Positions 25,531 through 31,929 of a stretch of 41,362 nt of DNA are shown in pieces. Where the stretch lies: positions 1 through 41,362 of the forward strand of contig CAZVCG010000018.1 of NCBI GenBank assembly GCA_964626265.1, read 5' to 3'. The first letter of the stretch is position 1, and every line of letters begins with the position of its first letter. The DNA is from CAZVCG01 sp964626265 (lineage in GTDB: Bacteria; Pseudomonadota; Alphaproteobacteria; UBA9219). Position numbers and translations under genes: made by a program. The notes beneath the pieces were generated by a model. The model did no database searches, was not told the origin of the DNA, and saw only the letters and a program-made list of their open reading frames with translations.

Positions 25531-25570
25531 AGCGGCATGGTGCTTGTCTTTTTATGAACGCCATGCCGCT
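25531..25570. repeat. 10 bp perfect inverted repeat between two exported-protein genes
   Basis: AGCGGCATGG (25531-25540) and CCATGCCGCT (25561-25570) are perfect inverted copies with a 20-base loop that contains the only T-run. A T-run in the loop rather than after the stem argues against a standard terminator. It may act as an mRNA-stability hairpin between the genes. Confidence 0.6.
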
Positions 25571-25625
25571 GCCAACCGCTCGATATATTTGAAGACGATT
25601 ATTTTATAATTTTAGGAGGCGCTCA

Positions 25626-26840
25626 ATGAATTATATCAACAGCTCATTCGCTCGCGGCACTGTGTTTCGCAATCCATCCATTCCGAACATGGTACGTGGC
25701 GTTGCAGAGGATTTCGCGCAGCATGCCCGCGCAGTCGGTCCCGGCAAAAAGTCCCTTTTCTCAAGAGCTTTCCGCGCTTGCGCGTTGGCTGTTGCCGGCG
25801 TGATGATCGCGGGTTCCGCGGCTCCGGCGTTCGCCTGGAACCCGTTCAAGAAGTTGCGGGAATGGTCGGAAAAAGCTGGCCCGCGTCCGCCCGAGTTTCC
25901 GCCTCCGGCTCCGCCGTTGACGAAGTACGAACCCGAAAACCAAAGGTTCACGACCATCGCCGAGCAAGAGAAGCACAAAGCGGAACAGCGCAAGGCGCCT
26001 AAGGCTCCAATGGCCAAGTCTTCGAAGACTCCAATTGCCAAGCCCATACCGGCGCATGAAGAGATGGAAGAGAAAAGGGCTGCTGCCTCGCCTGAAGACA
26101 GGCAATCTCAAGACGAAAGCGTTTTCGGCGAACGCGGCCCCGCGAAAGGGCTTCTATTCGATACAACGACGAACGCCGACATCAGACTCTGGTCGGAGAG
26201 TACACGCAAAGCAGCCTATCGCGCTCTCAATGCGCAGCAGGAAGGCAAAGATGTCAACGCGCCCAGCTACGACTACGCCAATAGCATGACTGACGACATC
26301 TTGCGCCATGGCAAGAAAGGCAAGACCGATCATGATTCGGTGCTGCGTTTCACGAGCGCCGCTTTGCGTCACGCGGGCGAAGCCGGCGATCTAGATGGCG
26401 AGGGCAACCCGAAAACCGGCAAAACAGTGTTGCGTTTGATCGTCAAGCACATGAACGCGATGAAGGCTATTGGCGAAGAAAAACAGGCCAAGGAAATCGC
26501 TCTCGAATTTCTGGGATGGGAAAAGGACAATACCGGCCCCCTGCATAGGGTTCTCGGCCTTGCTCCAAAGGCCAAGAAAAAATTCGCGAAAAAGAAAGCC
26601 AAAAAGAGCTATGTCGTTAAAACCGCTCCTGCGAAGGGCGCCGTGCAACAGTCGGCGGCTCCTGCGGAGACGAAGCCAGCCGCGCCTGTCGAGAAAGAAT
26701 CGCAGGGCGTGAAAGAACAGCCCGCGACGCCTCCCGTCTATAAGCCTGCTAACAAGAAGTGCGGGATGATCGAAGCCATGCGGCCAGGGCAAACGCTGGT
26801 TTTAGCTGGCAACGCCTACAGGGTCTTTGTGCCGGCCTGA
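25626..26840 (+). CDS. Exported Pro/Lys-rich protein of unknown function
   Basis: The protein has 404 residues. AGGAGG precedes the ATG by 7 bases. An unusually long 48-residue n-region leads to a signal sequence (RACALAVAGVMIAGSAAPAFA) with likely cleavage after residue 70. The mature protein is Pro-rich (RPPEFPPPAPPLTKYEP), then charged and Lys-rich, with a helical middle (about residues 190-300) and a Lys/Ala/Pro segment (APKAKKKFAKKKAKKSYVVK). It ends with a small domain that includes KKCGMIEAMRPGQTL. No recognised domain. It may bind cell wall or nucleic acid through the basic segment, but that is speculation. Confidence 0.82.
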   Translation: MNYINSSFARGTVFRNPSIPNMVRGVAEDFAQHARAVGPGKKSLFSRAFRACALAVAGVMIAGSAAPAFAWNPFKKLREWSEKAGPRPPEFPPPAPPLTKYEPENQRFTTIAEQEKHKAEQRKAPKAPMAKSSKTPIAKPIPAHEEMEEKRAAASPEDRQSQDESVFGERGPAKGLLFDTTTNADIRLWSESTRKAAYRALNAQQEGKDVNAPSYDYANSMTDDILRHGKKGKTDHDSVLRFTSAALRHAGEAGDLDGEGNPKTGKTVLRLIVKHMNAMKAIGEEKQAKEIALEFLGWEKDNTGPLHRVLGLAPKAKKKFAKKKAKKSYVVKTAPAKGAVQQSAAPAETKPAAPVEKESQGVKEQPATPPVYKPANKKCGMIEAMRPGQTLVLAGNAYRVFVPA

Positions 26841-26875
26841 TCCGGCCTGGCAGACGCATATGCGTAAAGACAAAG

Positions 26876-26907
26876 AACGGCAAGGCCTCTCGCTTTGCCG
26901 TTTTTTT
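26876..26907 (+). terminator. Rho-independent terminator
   Basis: AACGGCAA (26876-26883) pairs with the TTGCCG plus T-run ending at 26907 (seven T). It lies 36 bp after the stop of the 25626 gene and is a standard intrinsic terminator. Confidence 0.88.
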
Positions 26908-26984
26908 GTTTGATTTCCAGCATAGCCCTTTCAGCGGACAGGTGCTAGGTTACTATAGCAATTTCTGTACAGGTCGGCATCGAA

Positions 26985-27115
26985 CCACCTCACCAGCGAA
27001 AACTAATAACTTACTTCGTAAGTTCAAGTTTTCGCGTCCTCTCCTCCTTGGAGGAGGAGAGGTTGAGTCAAGCCGGGTGAGGTAGGCTCCACATAATTTA
27101 AGGCTGACTCACCCG
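26985..27115. repeat. Composite palindromic element upstream of rnd
   Basis: Several hairpins are packed together: CCACCTCACC (26985-26994) against GGTGAGGTAGG, AGCGAAAACT against AGTTTTCGC, ACTTACTTCGTAAGT around 27010-27024, CCTCTCCTCC against GGAGGAGAGG near 27038-27062, and CCGGGTGAG (27074-27082) against CTCACCCGG (27107-27115). No ORF runs through. It looks like a REP/MITE-type unit of a third family, not related by sequence to the GTCATTCCGG elements. It lies between the terminator at 26907 and rnd at 27152. Confidence 0.62.
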
Positions 27116-27151
27116 GAAAGAGCGATAGCCGCAATAAAAAATTAAGACACA

Positions 27152-28312
27152 ATGCTCCTCACCACCACAGCCCAGCTTTCCCGGTTCTGCAAATCGCTTA
27201 AAGGCGCCGACTACGTCACCGTCGATACCGAGTTCATGCGCGAGCGCACCTATTGGCCCAAATTATGCCTTGTCCAGCTCGGCGGGCCGGAGGAGGCGGT
27301 GGCGGTCGATCCGTTGGCCGAAGGCATCGACCTTCAGCCGCTCTATGACCTTCTGGCCGATCCCAAGATCCTGAAAGTCTTTCACGCCGCGCGGCAAGAC
27401 GTCGAAATCTTTTTCTACGCCACGGGCAAGGTGCCCGCGCCTATGTTCGACACGCAAGTAGCGGCGATGGTCTGCGGCTTCGGCGAGGCGGCGAGCTATG
27501 AAACGCTGGCTGGTCAGCTCGCTAAGGCGAAGATCGACAAGTCATCCCGCTTTACGGATTGGGCGCGCCGCCCGTTGACGGAAAAGCAGGTGGCCTACGC
27601 GCTCGGCGACGTCACGCATCTGCGCAAGGTTTACGAAGAGCTTCAAAAGCACCTCGAAAAATCGGGCCGCGCCGATTGGATGCGCGAAGAGATGGCGGTG
27701 CTGACTGATCCGGCGACATACAACGTTGATCCCTATGAACTCTGGAAACGCCTCAAGCTGCGCGCCAACAAACCGCAGGCGCGCGCGATGGTGCGTGAAC
27801 TTATCGCGTGGCGCGAATTGGAAGCCCAGCGGCTCAACATACCGCGCGGGCGCGTGATGAAAGATGAAACGCTGATGGAAATCGCGCATCATGCGCCATC
27901 GACGCCTGAGGAACTGTCGCACACGCGCGGCCTGTCACAAGGCTATGCCGACAGCCGTCAGGGCGAGGAGATCCTGGCTGCTATCGCGCGCGTCAAGGCG
28001 ATGCCTGCCGATAAGTACCCACAGGCGGAAACGCGCCGTATGGTTCCAAACGGCTCAGGGGCCGTCTTGGACTTGTTGCGCGTTCTGCTGAAACAGGTGA
28101 GCGAGGAAAAAGGCGTCGCGTCGAAACTGATAGCAACCGCCGACGATCTCGAAGCCATCGCGGTCGAAAACGAACCTAATGTAAAAGCCATGCAAGGCTG
28201 GCGGCGCGAATTGTTCGGCAACGATGCGCTGGCGCTAAAGCGCGGCGAACTCGCGCTTGCCGTCCACAACCGCCACATCGTCCTGCTTAGGGATGAGAAG
28301 AAGAAAAATTGA
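27152..28312 (+). CDS. rnd: Ribonuclease D
   Basis: The protein has 386 residues, the usual full length. The DEDDy exonuclease core carries VTVDTEFMRE (Asp, Glu), VFHAARQDVEIFF (Asp) and VAYALGDVTHLRKVY (Tyr, Asp). An HRDC domain follows (MVRELIAWRELEAQRLNIPRGRV, then APSTPEELSHTRGLSQ). It trims tRNA and other stable RNA 3' ends. The region before the ATG is AT-rich with no clear Shine-Dalgarno. A shorter paralogue lies at 18372. Confidence 0.95.
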   Translation: MLLTTTAQLSRFCKSLKGADYVTVDTEFMRERTYWPKLCLVQLGGPEEAVAVDPLAEGIDLQPLYDLLADPKILKVFHAARQDVEIFFYATGKVPAPMFDTQVAAMVCGFGEAASYETLAGQLAKAKIDKSSRFTDWARRPLTEKQVAYALGDVTHLRKVYEELQKHLEKSGRADWMREEMAVLTDPATYNVDPYELWKRLKLRANKPQARAMVRELIAWRELEAQRLNIPRGRVMKDETLMEIAHHAPSTPEELSHTRGLSQGYADSRQGEEILAAIARVKAMPADKYPQAETRRMVPNGSGAVLDLLRVLLKQVSEEKGVASKLIATADDLEAIAVENEPNVKAMQGWRRELFGNDALALKRGELALAVHNRHIVLLRDEKKKN

Positions 28313-28322
28313 CTAAGGATGG

Positions 28323-28463
28323 TGTCATCCCGGACAATTTTCTTTTCGACAGCGTAGCTGACGAAAGAAAATTGATCCGGAATCCCGTTTAATTAATATC
28401 AAAAAAACAAACGGGATTCCGGGTTCTCGCCCTCACTATGTTCGGGCTCACCCCGGAATGACA
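28323..28463. repeat. 141 bp three-hairpin palindromic element, copy R1 (upstream of GIY-YIG gene)
   Basis: The outer ends are TGTCATCCCGG and CCGGAATGACA. Hairpin 1 pairs CAATTTTCTTTTCG with CGAAAGAAAATTG, capped by CAGC/GCTG. Hairpin 2 is a perfect 14 bp stem, 28377-28390 with 28409-28422 (CCGGAATCCCGTTT). A variable third arm follows (GCCC..GGGC). Copy R2 at 34309 has the same architecture with different but still complementary hairpin tips. It ends 39 bp before the GIY-YIG start. Confidence 0.88.
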
Positions 28464-28484
28464 TAGTGTTGTTTGGTTGTTAAT

Positions 28485-28498
28485 GTGTTACGTAACAC
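28485..28498. promoter_or_regulatory. Perfect 14 bp palindrome just before the GIY-YIG start
   Basis: GTGTTACGTAACAC is a perfect palindrome ending 4 bases before the ATG at 28503, in the place where a ribosome-binding site should be and where none is visible. It could be an operator (possibly bound by the GIY-YIG protein itself) or a recognition site. Confidence 0.5.
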
Positions 28499-28502
28499 TA
28501 AC

Positions 28503-28796
28503 ATGCAAAAGAACTACTTCATTTATATAGTCACCGATAAACCCTACGGAACGCTTTATATTGGCGTTACATCCGACCTTACCCGTCGCATCTATGAACA
28601 CCGAGAAGGCCTTCTTAAAGGCTTCACTAAAAAATACGGCCTGAAAAAACTTGTGTGTTATGAAGTATATCCAACGCCTTCCGAAGCCATCGCCCGCGAA
28701 AAAGTGCTAAAGAAATGGAAACGTCAATGGAAAATCGATCTCATACAAGTCATGAATCCAACATGGCGCGATCTTTATGGTGATATAATTATGTAA
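28503..28796 (+). CDS. Small single-domain GIY-YIG nuclease
   Basis: The protein has 97 residues. The GIY-YIG fold is visible: FIYIV in place of GIY, TLYIGVTSD (YIG), the catalytic Arg in LTRRIYEHR, and the catalytic Glu in AIAREKVLKKWKR. It ends NPTWRDLYGDIIM, as in the stand-alone bacterial family of about 95 residues (distinct from UvrC and homing endonucleases with extra DNA-binding domains). The ATG at 28503 is chosen because the family begins here; an alternative start at 28473 lies upstream. Palindromic elements sit 39 bp upstream (R1) and 10 bp downstream (R3). The base composition is more AT-rich than the flanking genes, suggesting separate ancestry. The biological role of the family is not established. 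Confidence 0.9.
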   Translation: MQKNYFIYIVTDKPYGTLYIGVTSDLTRRIYEHREGLLKGFTKKYGLKKLVCYEVYPTPSEAIAREKVLKKWKRQWKIDLIQVMNPTWRDLYGDIIM

Positions 28797-28806
28797 AAAT
28801 AGAGGG

Positions 28807-28847
28807 CTGTCATTCCGGGGCCGCCGCTTTGCGGCGGAACCCGGAAT
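28807..28847. repeat. Short GTCATTCCGG-type palindrome, copy R3 (downstream of GIY-YIG gene)
   Basis: CTGTCATTCCGGG opens the element. ATTCCGGG (28812-28819) pairs with CCCGGAAT (28840-28847) around an inner hairpin CCGCCGC-ttt-GCGGCGG. After CCCGGAATCCCGTT the similarity to R1 and R2 fades. It is a shortened or single-arm member of the same family and begins 10 bp after the GIY-YIG stop. It may also serve as that gene's terminator-like hairpin. Confidence 0.82.
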
Positions 28848-28962
28848 CCCGTTCGTTTTATTGAAACGTCAACACAATCCCCCACTTACATTGTAAATTT
28901 TTTCCCGCCCCGAAAAGAGTCACAATAGTCCCGTCAAGGTAACCTTATTCTGGGAGGCGGTT

Positions 28963-29439
28963 ATGGAAATCGCATCATTCGGCGCGGGGTGTTTTTGGGG
29001 CGTGGAAGCCGAGTTCGCCAAACTTCCAGGCGTTATCGCCACGGAAGTCGGTTACTGCGGCGGCACAACGGAGCATCCGACGTATGAACAGGTTTGCAGC
29101 CACACGACAGGCCACGCGGAAACGGTGCGGGTGACTTTCGACCCCACCATAATTCACTATGAACATCTCGTCGAAAAGTTTTTTGCCTTGCATGATCCGA
29201 CGCAACTTAACCGCCAAGGCCCTGACATCGGCGATCAATACCGCTCGGTCATCTTCACGCATTCGCCGGAACAGGAAGCCGTGGCGCGGCGCGTGAGGGA
29301 GCGGCTCGACAAGTCAGGCCGTTACATAAGGCCCATCGTTACGGAGATCGAACCGGCGCAAAAATTCTGGCCAGCCGAGGATTATCATCAGGACTACATC
29401 GCCAAGCACGGCGGACGCAGTTGCCATATCGCGATTTAG
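28963..29439 (+). CDS. msrA: MsrA, peptide methionine-S-sulfoxide reductase
   Basis: The protein has 158 residues. The catalytic motif is GAGCFWGVEAEF (Cys10), with YCGGTTEHPTYEQVC, HDPTQLNRQGPDIGDQYRSVIF and the C-terminal HQDYIAKHGGRSCHIAI, whose Cys is a candidate resolving residue. It has no signal peptide, so it repairs cytoplasmic proteins. GGGAGG lies 7 bases before the ATG. The partner msrB is 8 kb away at 37392, so the pair is not an operon. It converges with the Nramp-like gene with an 11 bp gap. Confidence 0.96.
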   Translation: MEIASFGAGCFWGVEAEFAKLPGVIATEVGYCGGTTEHPTYEQVCSHTTGHAETVRVTFDPTIIHYEHLVEKFFALHDPTQLNRQGPDIGDQYRSVIFTHSPEQEAVARRVRERLDKSGRYIRPIVTEIEPAQKFWPAEDYHQDYIAKHGGRSCHIAI

Positions 29440-29450
29440 AATATGATGAT

Positions 29451-30719
29451 TTAAAGCATCGCGCCGAACATCGCGGCGACGACGAGCGTCATCGCGCCGG
29501 TAGCCGTCCAGCCGAGAGTTTTAAGGTAGCGGGGTATGGTGTGCTCGCCCATGAGCCTGGTTGACGAGGCCATGTGCATCATGACGAACATGAGCGGCAC
29601 GGCGATCACGCCGTTGATAACGGCGCTCCAGAACAAGGCCTTGATGGGGTTGATGTGCGCGAAATTCATGAGCGTGCCGATCACGGTCGCGCTGACGAGG
29701 GTCGCGTAAAACGCGCGCGCCTCGCGGGGCCGCCTGCCGAGACCGATATCCCATTCAAGGGCTTCGCCCACGGCATAAGCCGATGAGGCGGCGAGCACGG
29801 GCACGGCCAAAAGCCCCGTGCCGATGATGCCGAGCGCGAAGAGCAGGAAAGCGAACGGCCCCGCCAACGGTCGCAAGGCTTCGGCGGCTTGTTCCGCCGT
29901 TTGAATGTCCGTGATTCCATGGGCGTGAAGCGTCGCGCCTGTCGTGATGATGATGAAAAGCGCGATCAGGTTCGAAAAGCCCATGCCGATCCACGTGTCG
30001 AAACGGATGCGCTTGACCTCGCTTGCGGCTTGTTCCGGCGCGACGAGCAGGGCTTGCGCGTCGGGATTGGCGATGACGTCTTCGGCTTCGTGCGTGGCCT
30101 GCCAAAAGAAAAGATAGGGGCTGATCGTCGTGCCGAAGACGGCGACGATGACCGACAGATAATCCATACTCCATTCGATGTGCGGCAAGAAAAGCCCGCG
30201 CAGGACCTCGCTCCACGGAACGTCGACGACCAGAACGACGCCGACGTAGGCGAAAAGGCTGAGCGTCAGCCATTTCAATACGGAAATGTATTGGCGGTAA
30301 TCCGTGAATATCTGCAAGCCCGCGCAAACGCAGCCGAAAAGCAGAGCCCATAGGCGGTTGTTGCCGCCGATGACAAGCTGCAAGGCGGCACCCATGGCGC
30401 CTAGATTCGCCGACAGATTGATGACGTTCGCGACAAGCAGCAGGAAGACCATCACGCGCAAAATCCAGATGGGATAAAACATCCGCAGATTGCCGGCCAG
30501 GCCATAGCTCGTCGTGCGGCCTATGCGCCCGCTGATTTCCTGAATGGCGCACATAAGTGGATACGTGAACGGCATCGTCCACAAGAGATTGAATCCGAAT
30601 TGCGCGCCGGTCTGGGAATAGGTCGCGATGCCGCTGGGGTCGTCGTCAGCCGCGCCGGTTATGAAACCGGGGCCGAGCCGTCTCCAGAAGTTGATGGGGT
30701 ACCGATAAATCTTCCACAT
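29451..30719 (-). CDS. Nramp-family metal transporter with atypical metal-site motifs
   Basis: The protein has 422 residues and about 11 membrane segments, with an Nramp layout. TM1 reads GAADDDPSGIATYS in place of the usual DPGN. TM6 reads FGTTISPYLFFWQATHE, where canonical Nramps have MPH; the metal-binding Met and His are replaced by Ser and Tyr. In Nramps that Met favours transition metals, so this protein probably moves something else, for example Mg2+ as in Nramp-related magnesium transporters. The ATG has AGGG about 10 bases before it. It lies 39 bp downstream of a terminator and beyond a structured leader with a 61-residue ORF, so read-through may be controlled. Confidence 0.88.
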   Translation of the reverse strand: MWKIYRYPINFWRRLGPGFITGAADDDPSGIATYSQTGAQFGFNLLWTMPFTYPLMCAIQEISGRIGRTTSYGLAGNLRMFYPIWILRVMVFLLLVANVINLSANLGAMGAALQLVIGGNNRLWALLFGCVCAGLQIFTDYRQYISVLKWLTLSLFAYVGVVLVVDVPWSEVLRGLFLPHIEWSMDYLSVIVAVFGTTISPYLFFWQATHEAEDVIANPDAQALLVAPEQAASEVKRIRFDTWIGMGFSNLIALFIIITTGATLHAHGITDIQTAEQAAEALRPLAGPFAFLLFALGIIGTGLLAVPVLAASSAYAVGEALEWDIGLGRRPREARAFYATLVSATVIGTLMNFAHINPIKALFWSAVINGVIAVPLMFVMMHMASSTRLMGEHTIPRYLKTLGWTATGAMTLVVAAMFGAML

Positions 30720-30758
30720 CGGACTTAACCCTGATTAAACTTAAAAAAATTCGCACTC

Positions 30759-30794
30759 AAAAACGCCCGATAAGCCTGTTTCCTGGCCCATCGG
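30759..30794 (-). terminator. Intrinsic terminator between the 61-residue ORF and the Nramp-like gene
   Basis: On the minus strand CCGATGGGCC (30794-30785) pairs with GGCTTATCGG (30776-30767) over 10 pairs, two of them G-U, around an 8-base loop. GC and TTTTT follow. It lies 20 bases after the small ORF's stop and 39 bases before the transporter's ATG, so it could be either a plain end or an attenuator. Confidence 0.8.
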
Positions 30795-30814
30795 TTCCGT
30801 AAATATTAAAATCA

Positions 30815-31000
30815 TTACGTTGGAGGTTTAAGGCTCCGGTCGGCCAGCGCTGATATTTGGCTCAAAGAATTGCCGCCGCGGTTCGAGACCTGGCTGACCT
30901 GCGTTTGAAACAGGCCCATCAGGCGCAACAAACGCCCCTGCGCTAAAGCCATCTGGCATGCGCAACGCGCGTCAACGGTCACATGGAATTGTGTTGCCAT
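30815..31000 (-). CDS. 61-residue small protein or leader peptide
   Basis: The ORF begins MATQFHVTVDARCACQMALAQG and ends SLKPPT. GGGAGGTGAACA before the ATG is an excellent ribosome-binding site. No membrane segment, signal or known motif is visible; there is one C-x-C pair. The long leader upstream can hide its ribosome-binding site in a hairpin, and an intrinsic terminator follows before the Nramp-like gene. It may be a regulated protein in its own right or a leader peptide whose translation tunes the terminator. Confidence 0.6.
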   Translation of the reverse strand: MATQFHVTVDARCACQMALAQGRLLRLMGLFQTQVSQVSNRGGNSLSQISALADRSLKPPT

Positions 31001-31202
31001 TGTTCACCTCCCGGACATCCCTTTAGGGGTCGGGCGGTGAACCTAAGGCTCCTTAGGAGGCGGCCTTTACGTTCACCCCGCGGAACCCGCAGGGAATGCT
31101 GGAGACATTGTATGTAGTCCCGGTCAAAAATGAGGGGGACCTACTACTGTCGCCGTCCATTTCTCTCTCACTAAGGTTAATCGAAACCGGGCAAGCGCCC
31201 GG
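31001..31202 (-). promoter_or_regulatory. Structured RNA leader with competing hairpins (candidate riboregulator)
   Basis: Read on the minus strand. The 7-mer GTTCACC (31036-31042) can pair with GGTGAAC upstream (31071-31077), making a long hairpin with inner AAGG/CCTT and TCC-TAA-GGA. Alternatively it pairs with GGTGAAC downstream (31002-31008), which overlaps the ribosome-binding site GGGAGG of the 61-residue ORF, with inner CCCT-aa-AGGG and CCCG/CGGG. The two folds exclude each other. Earlier hairpins are at 31187-31202 (CCGGGC/GCCCGG), 31114-31144 (GTAGGTCCC against GGGACTAC) and 31076-31094 (CCCTGCGG/CCGCGGGG). It matches no riboswitch class I can recall. No further gene lies between 31001 and 31357. 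Confidence 0.6.
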
Positions 31203-31213
31203 CAGCCACGGGC

Positions 31214-31243
31214 CATGTACCCTTTAGACTCAAAGACTGTCAA
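31214..31243 (-). promoter_or_regulatory. Candidate promoter for the structured leader
   Basis: TTGACA is a perfect -35 (31243-31238 on the minus strand). An 18 bp spacer leads to TACATG, a poor -10. Start would be about 31205, which fits the start of the structured leader. Confidence 0.35.
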
Positions 31244-31357
31244 GCCTTTTGACTATGGTTAATCACTTTCGCGGGGCTTTGTGGCGTGCTAGACGCGATT
31301 TTAGACGCCCCAGTTTTGCCATACGAAAAGGCTACCATGCATACTTGGGAGAGGGCC

Positions 31358-31915
31358 ATGCGCAGGATGCTCATCACAACGGCTTTGGCGGTCGCTCTAT
31401 TGGGTAGCGGCAACGCCCCAGTTTTGGCCGGCTCGAACGAGTTTCTTGGCCTTCTTGGCGGCGCAGCGTTGGGCGGCTTCATCGGCAATCAATTCGGCGA
31501 AGGAGCCGGACAGACGGCGGCGACTGGACTCGGCGCGTTCACGGGAGCCGTCATCGGCAGCAATTTGGGCCGCTCTTATGACCGCCATAACCGCGTGTAT
31601 TACGGCGGCGGTTATTACAGCGACTACAGGTATGGATCGAGCTATTACGCGCCGAGTTATTATTATTATCCGCAATATGTAGCGCCGCCCGCGCCCCCGC
31701 CCCCAAGGGTGGTCTACGTTCAGCCCCAGATCATCGAATACCGTGCGCGCGAACCGGCCTATGTCGATGGCGGGTATGTGGGCGGCGGGTCCGCCCCACC
31801 CCCCACATCCTATTGCCGCGAGTTCACCCAGCAAACCCGCATCGGCAATCAGGTGAAAGAGGTGTATGGCACTGCCTGCCTTCAACCAGACGGCAGTTGG
31901 CGCGTTGAGCGTTAA
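31358..31915 (+). CDS. Glycine-zipper outer-membrane-type protein
   Basis: The protein has 185 residues from MRRMLITTALAV. A signal peptide ends NAPVLAGS. A glycine-zipper region follows (GLLGGAALGGFIGNQFGEGAGQ, split by residues 30-75), then a Tyr-rich stretch (YYGGGYYSDYRY, YYAPSYYYYPQY), Pro-rich linkers, and a C-terminal domain with a Cys pair (YCREFTQQTRIGNQ, GTACLQPDGSWRV) that resembles the end of the 17 kDa surface antigen family. GAGAGGG directly before this ATG decides the start over an ATG at 31337. Likely anchored in the cell envelope; function not known. Confidence 0.85.
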   Translation: MRRMLITTALAVALLGSGNAPVLAGSNEFLGLLGGAALGGFIGNQFGEGAGQTAATGLGAFTGAVIGSNLGRSYDRHNRVYYGGGYYSDYRYGSSYYAPSYYYYPQYVAPPAPPPPRVVYVQPQIIEYRAREPAYVDGGYVGGGSAPPPTSYCREFTQQTRIGNQVKEVYGTACLQPDGSWRVER

Positions 31916-31929
31916 CCAATAAAATTTTC

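Noticed and set aside
31001..31202. 6S RNA, RNase P RNA, tmRNA or SRP RNA in the structured region
   Set aside because: The conserved cores I know (RNase P GAGGAAAGTCC, SRP GGAAGGAAGCAGC, tmRNA tag codons) are absent, and the fold is a row of hairpins rather than the long 6S rod. Rfam would decide.
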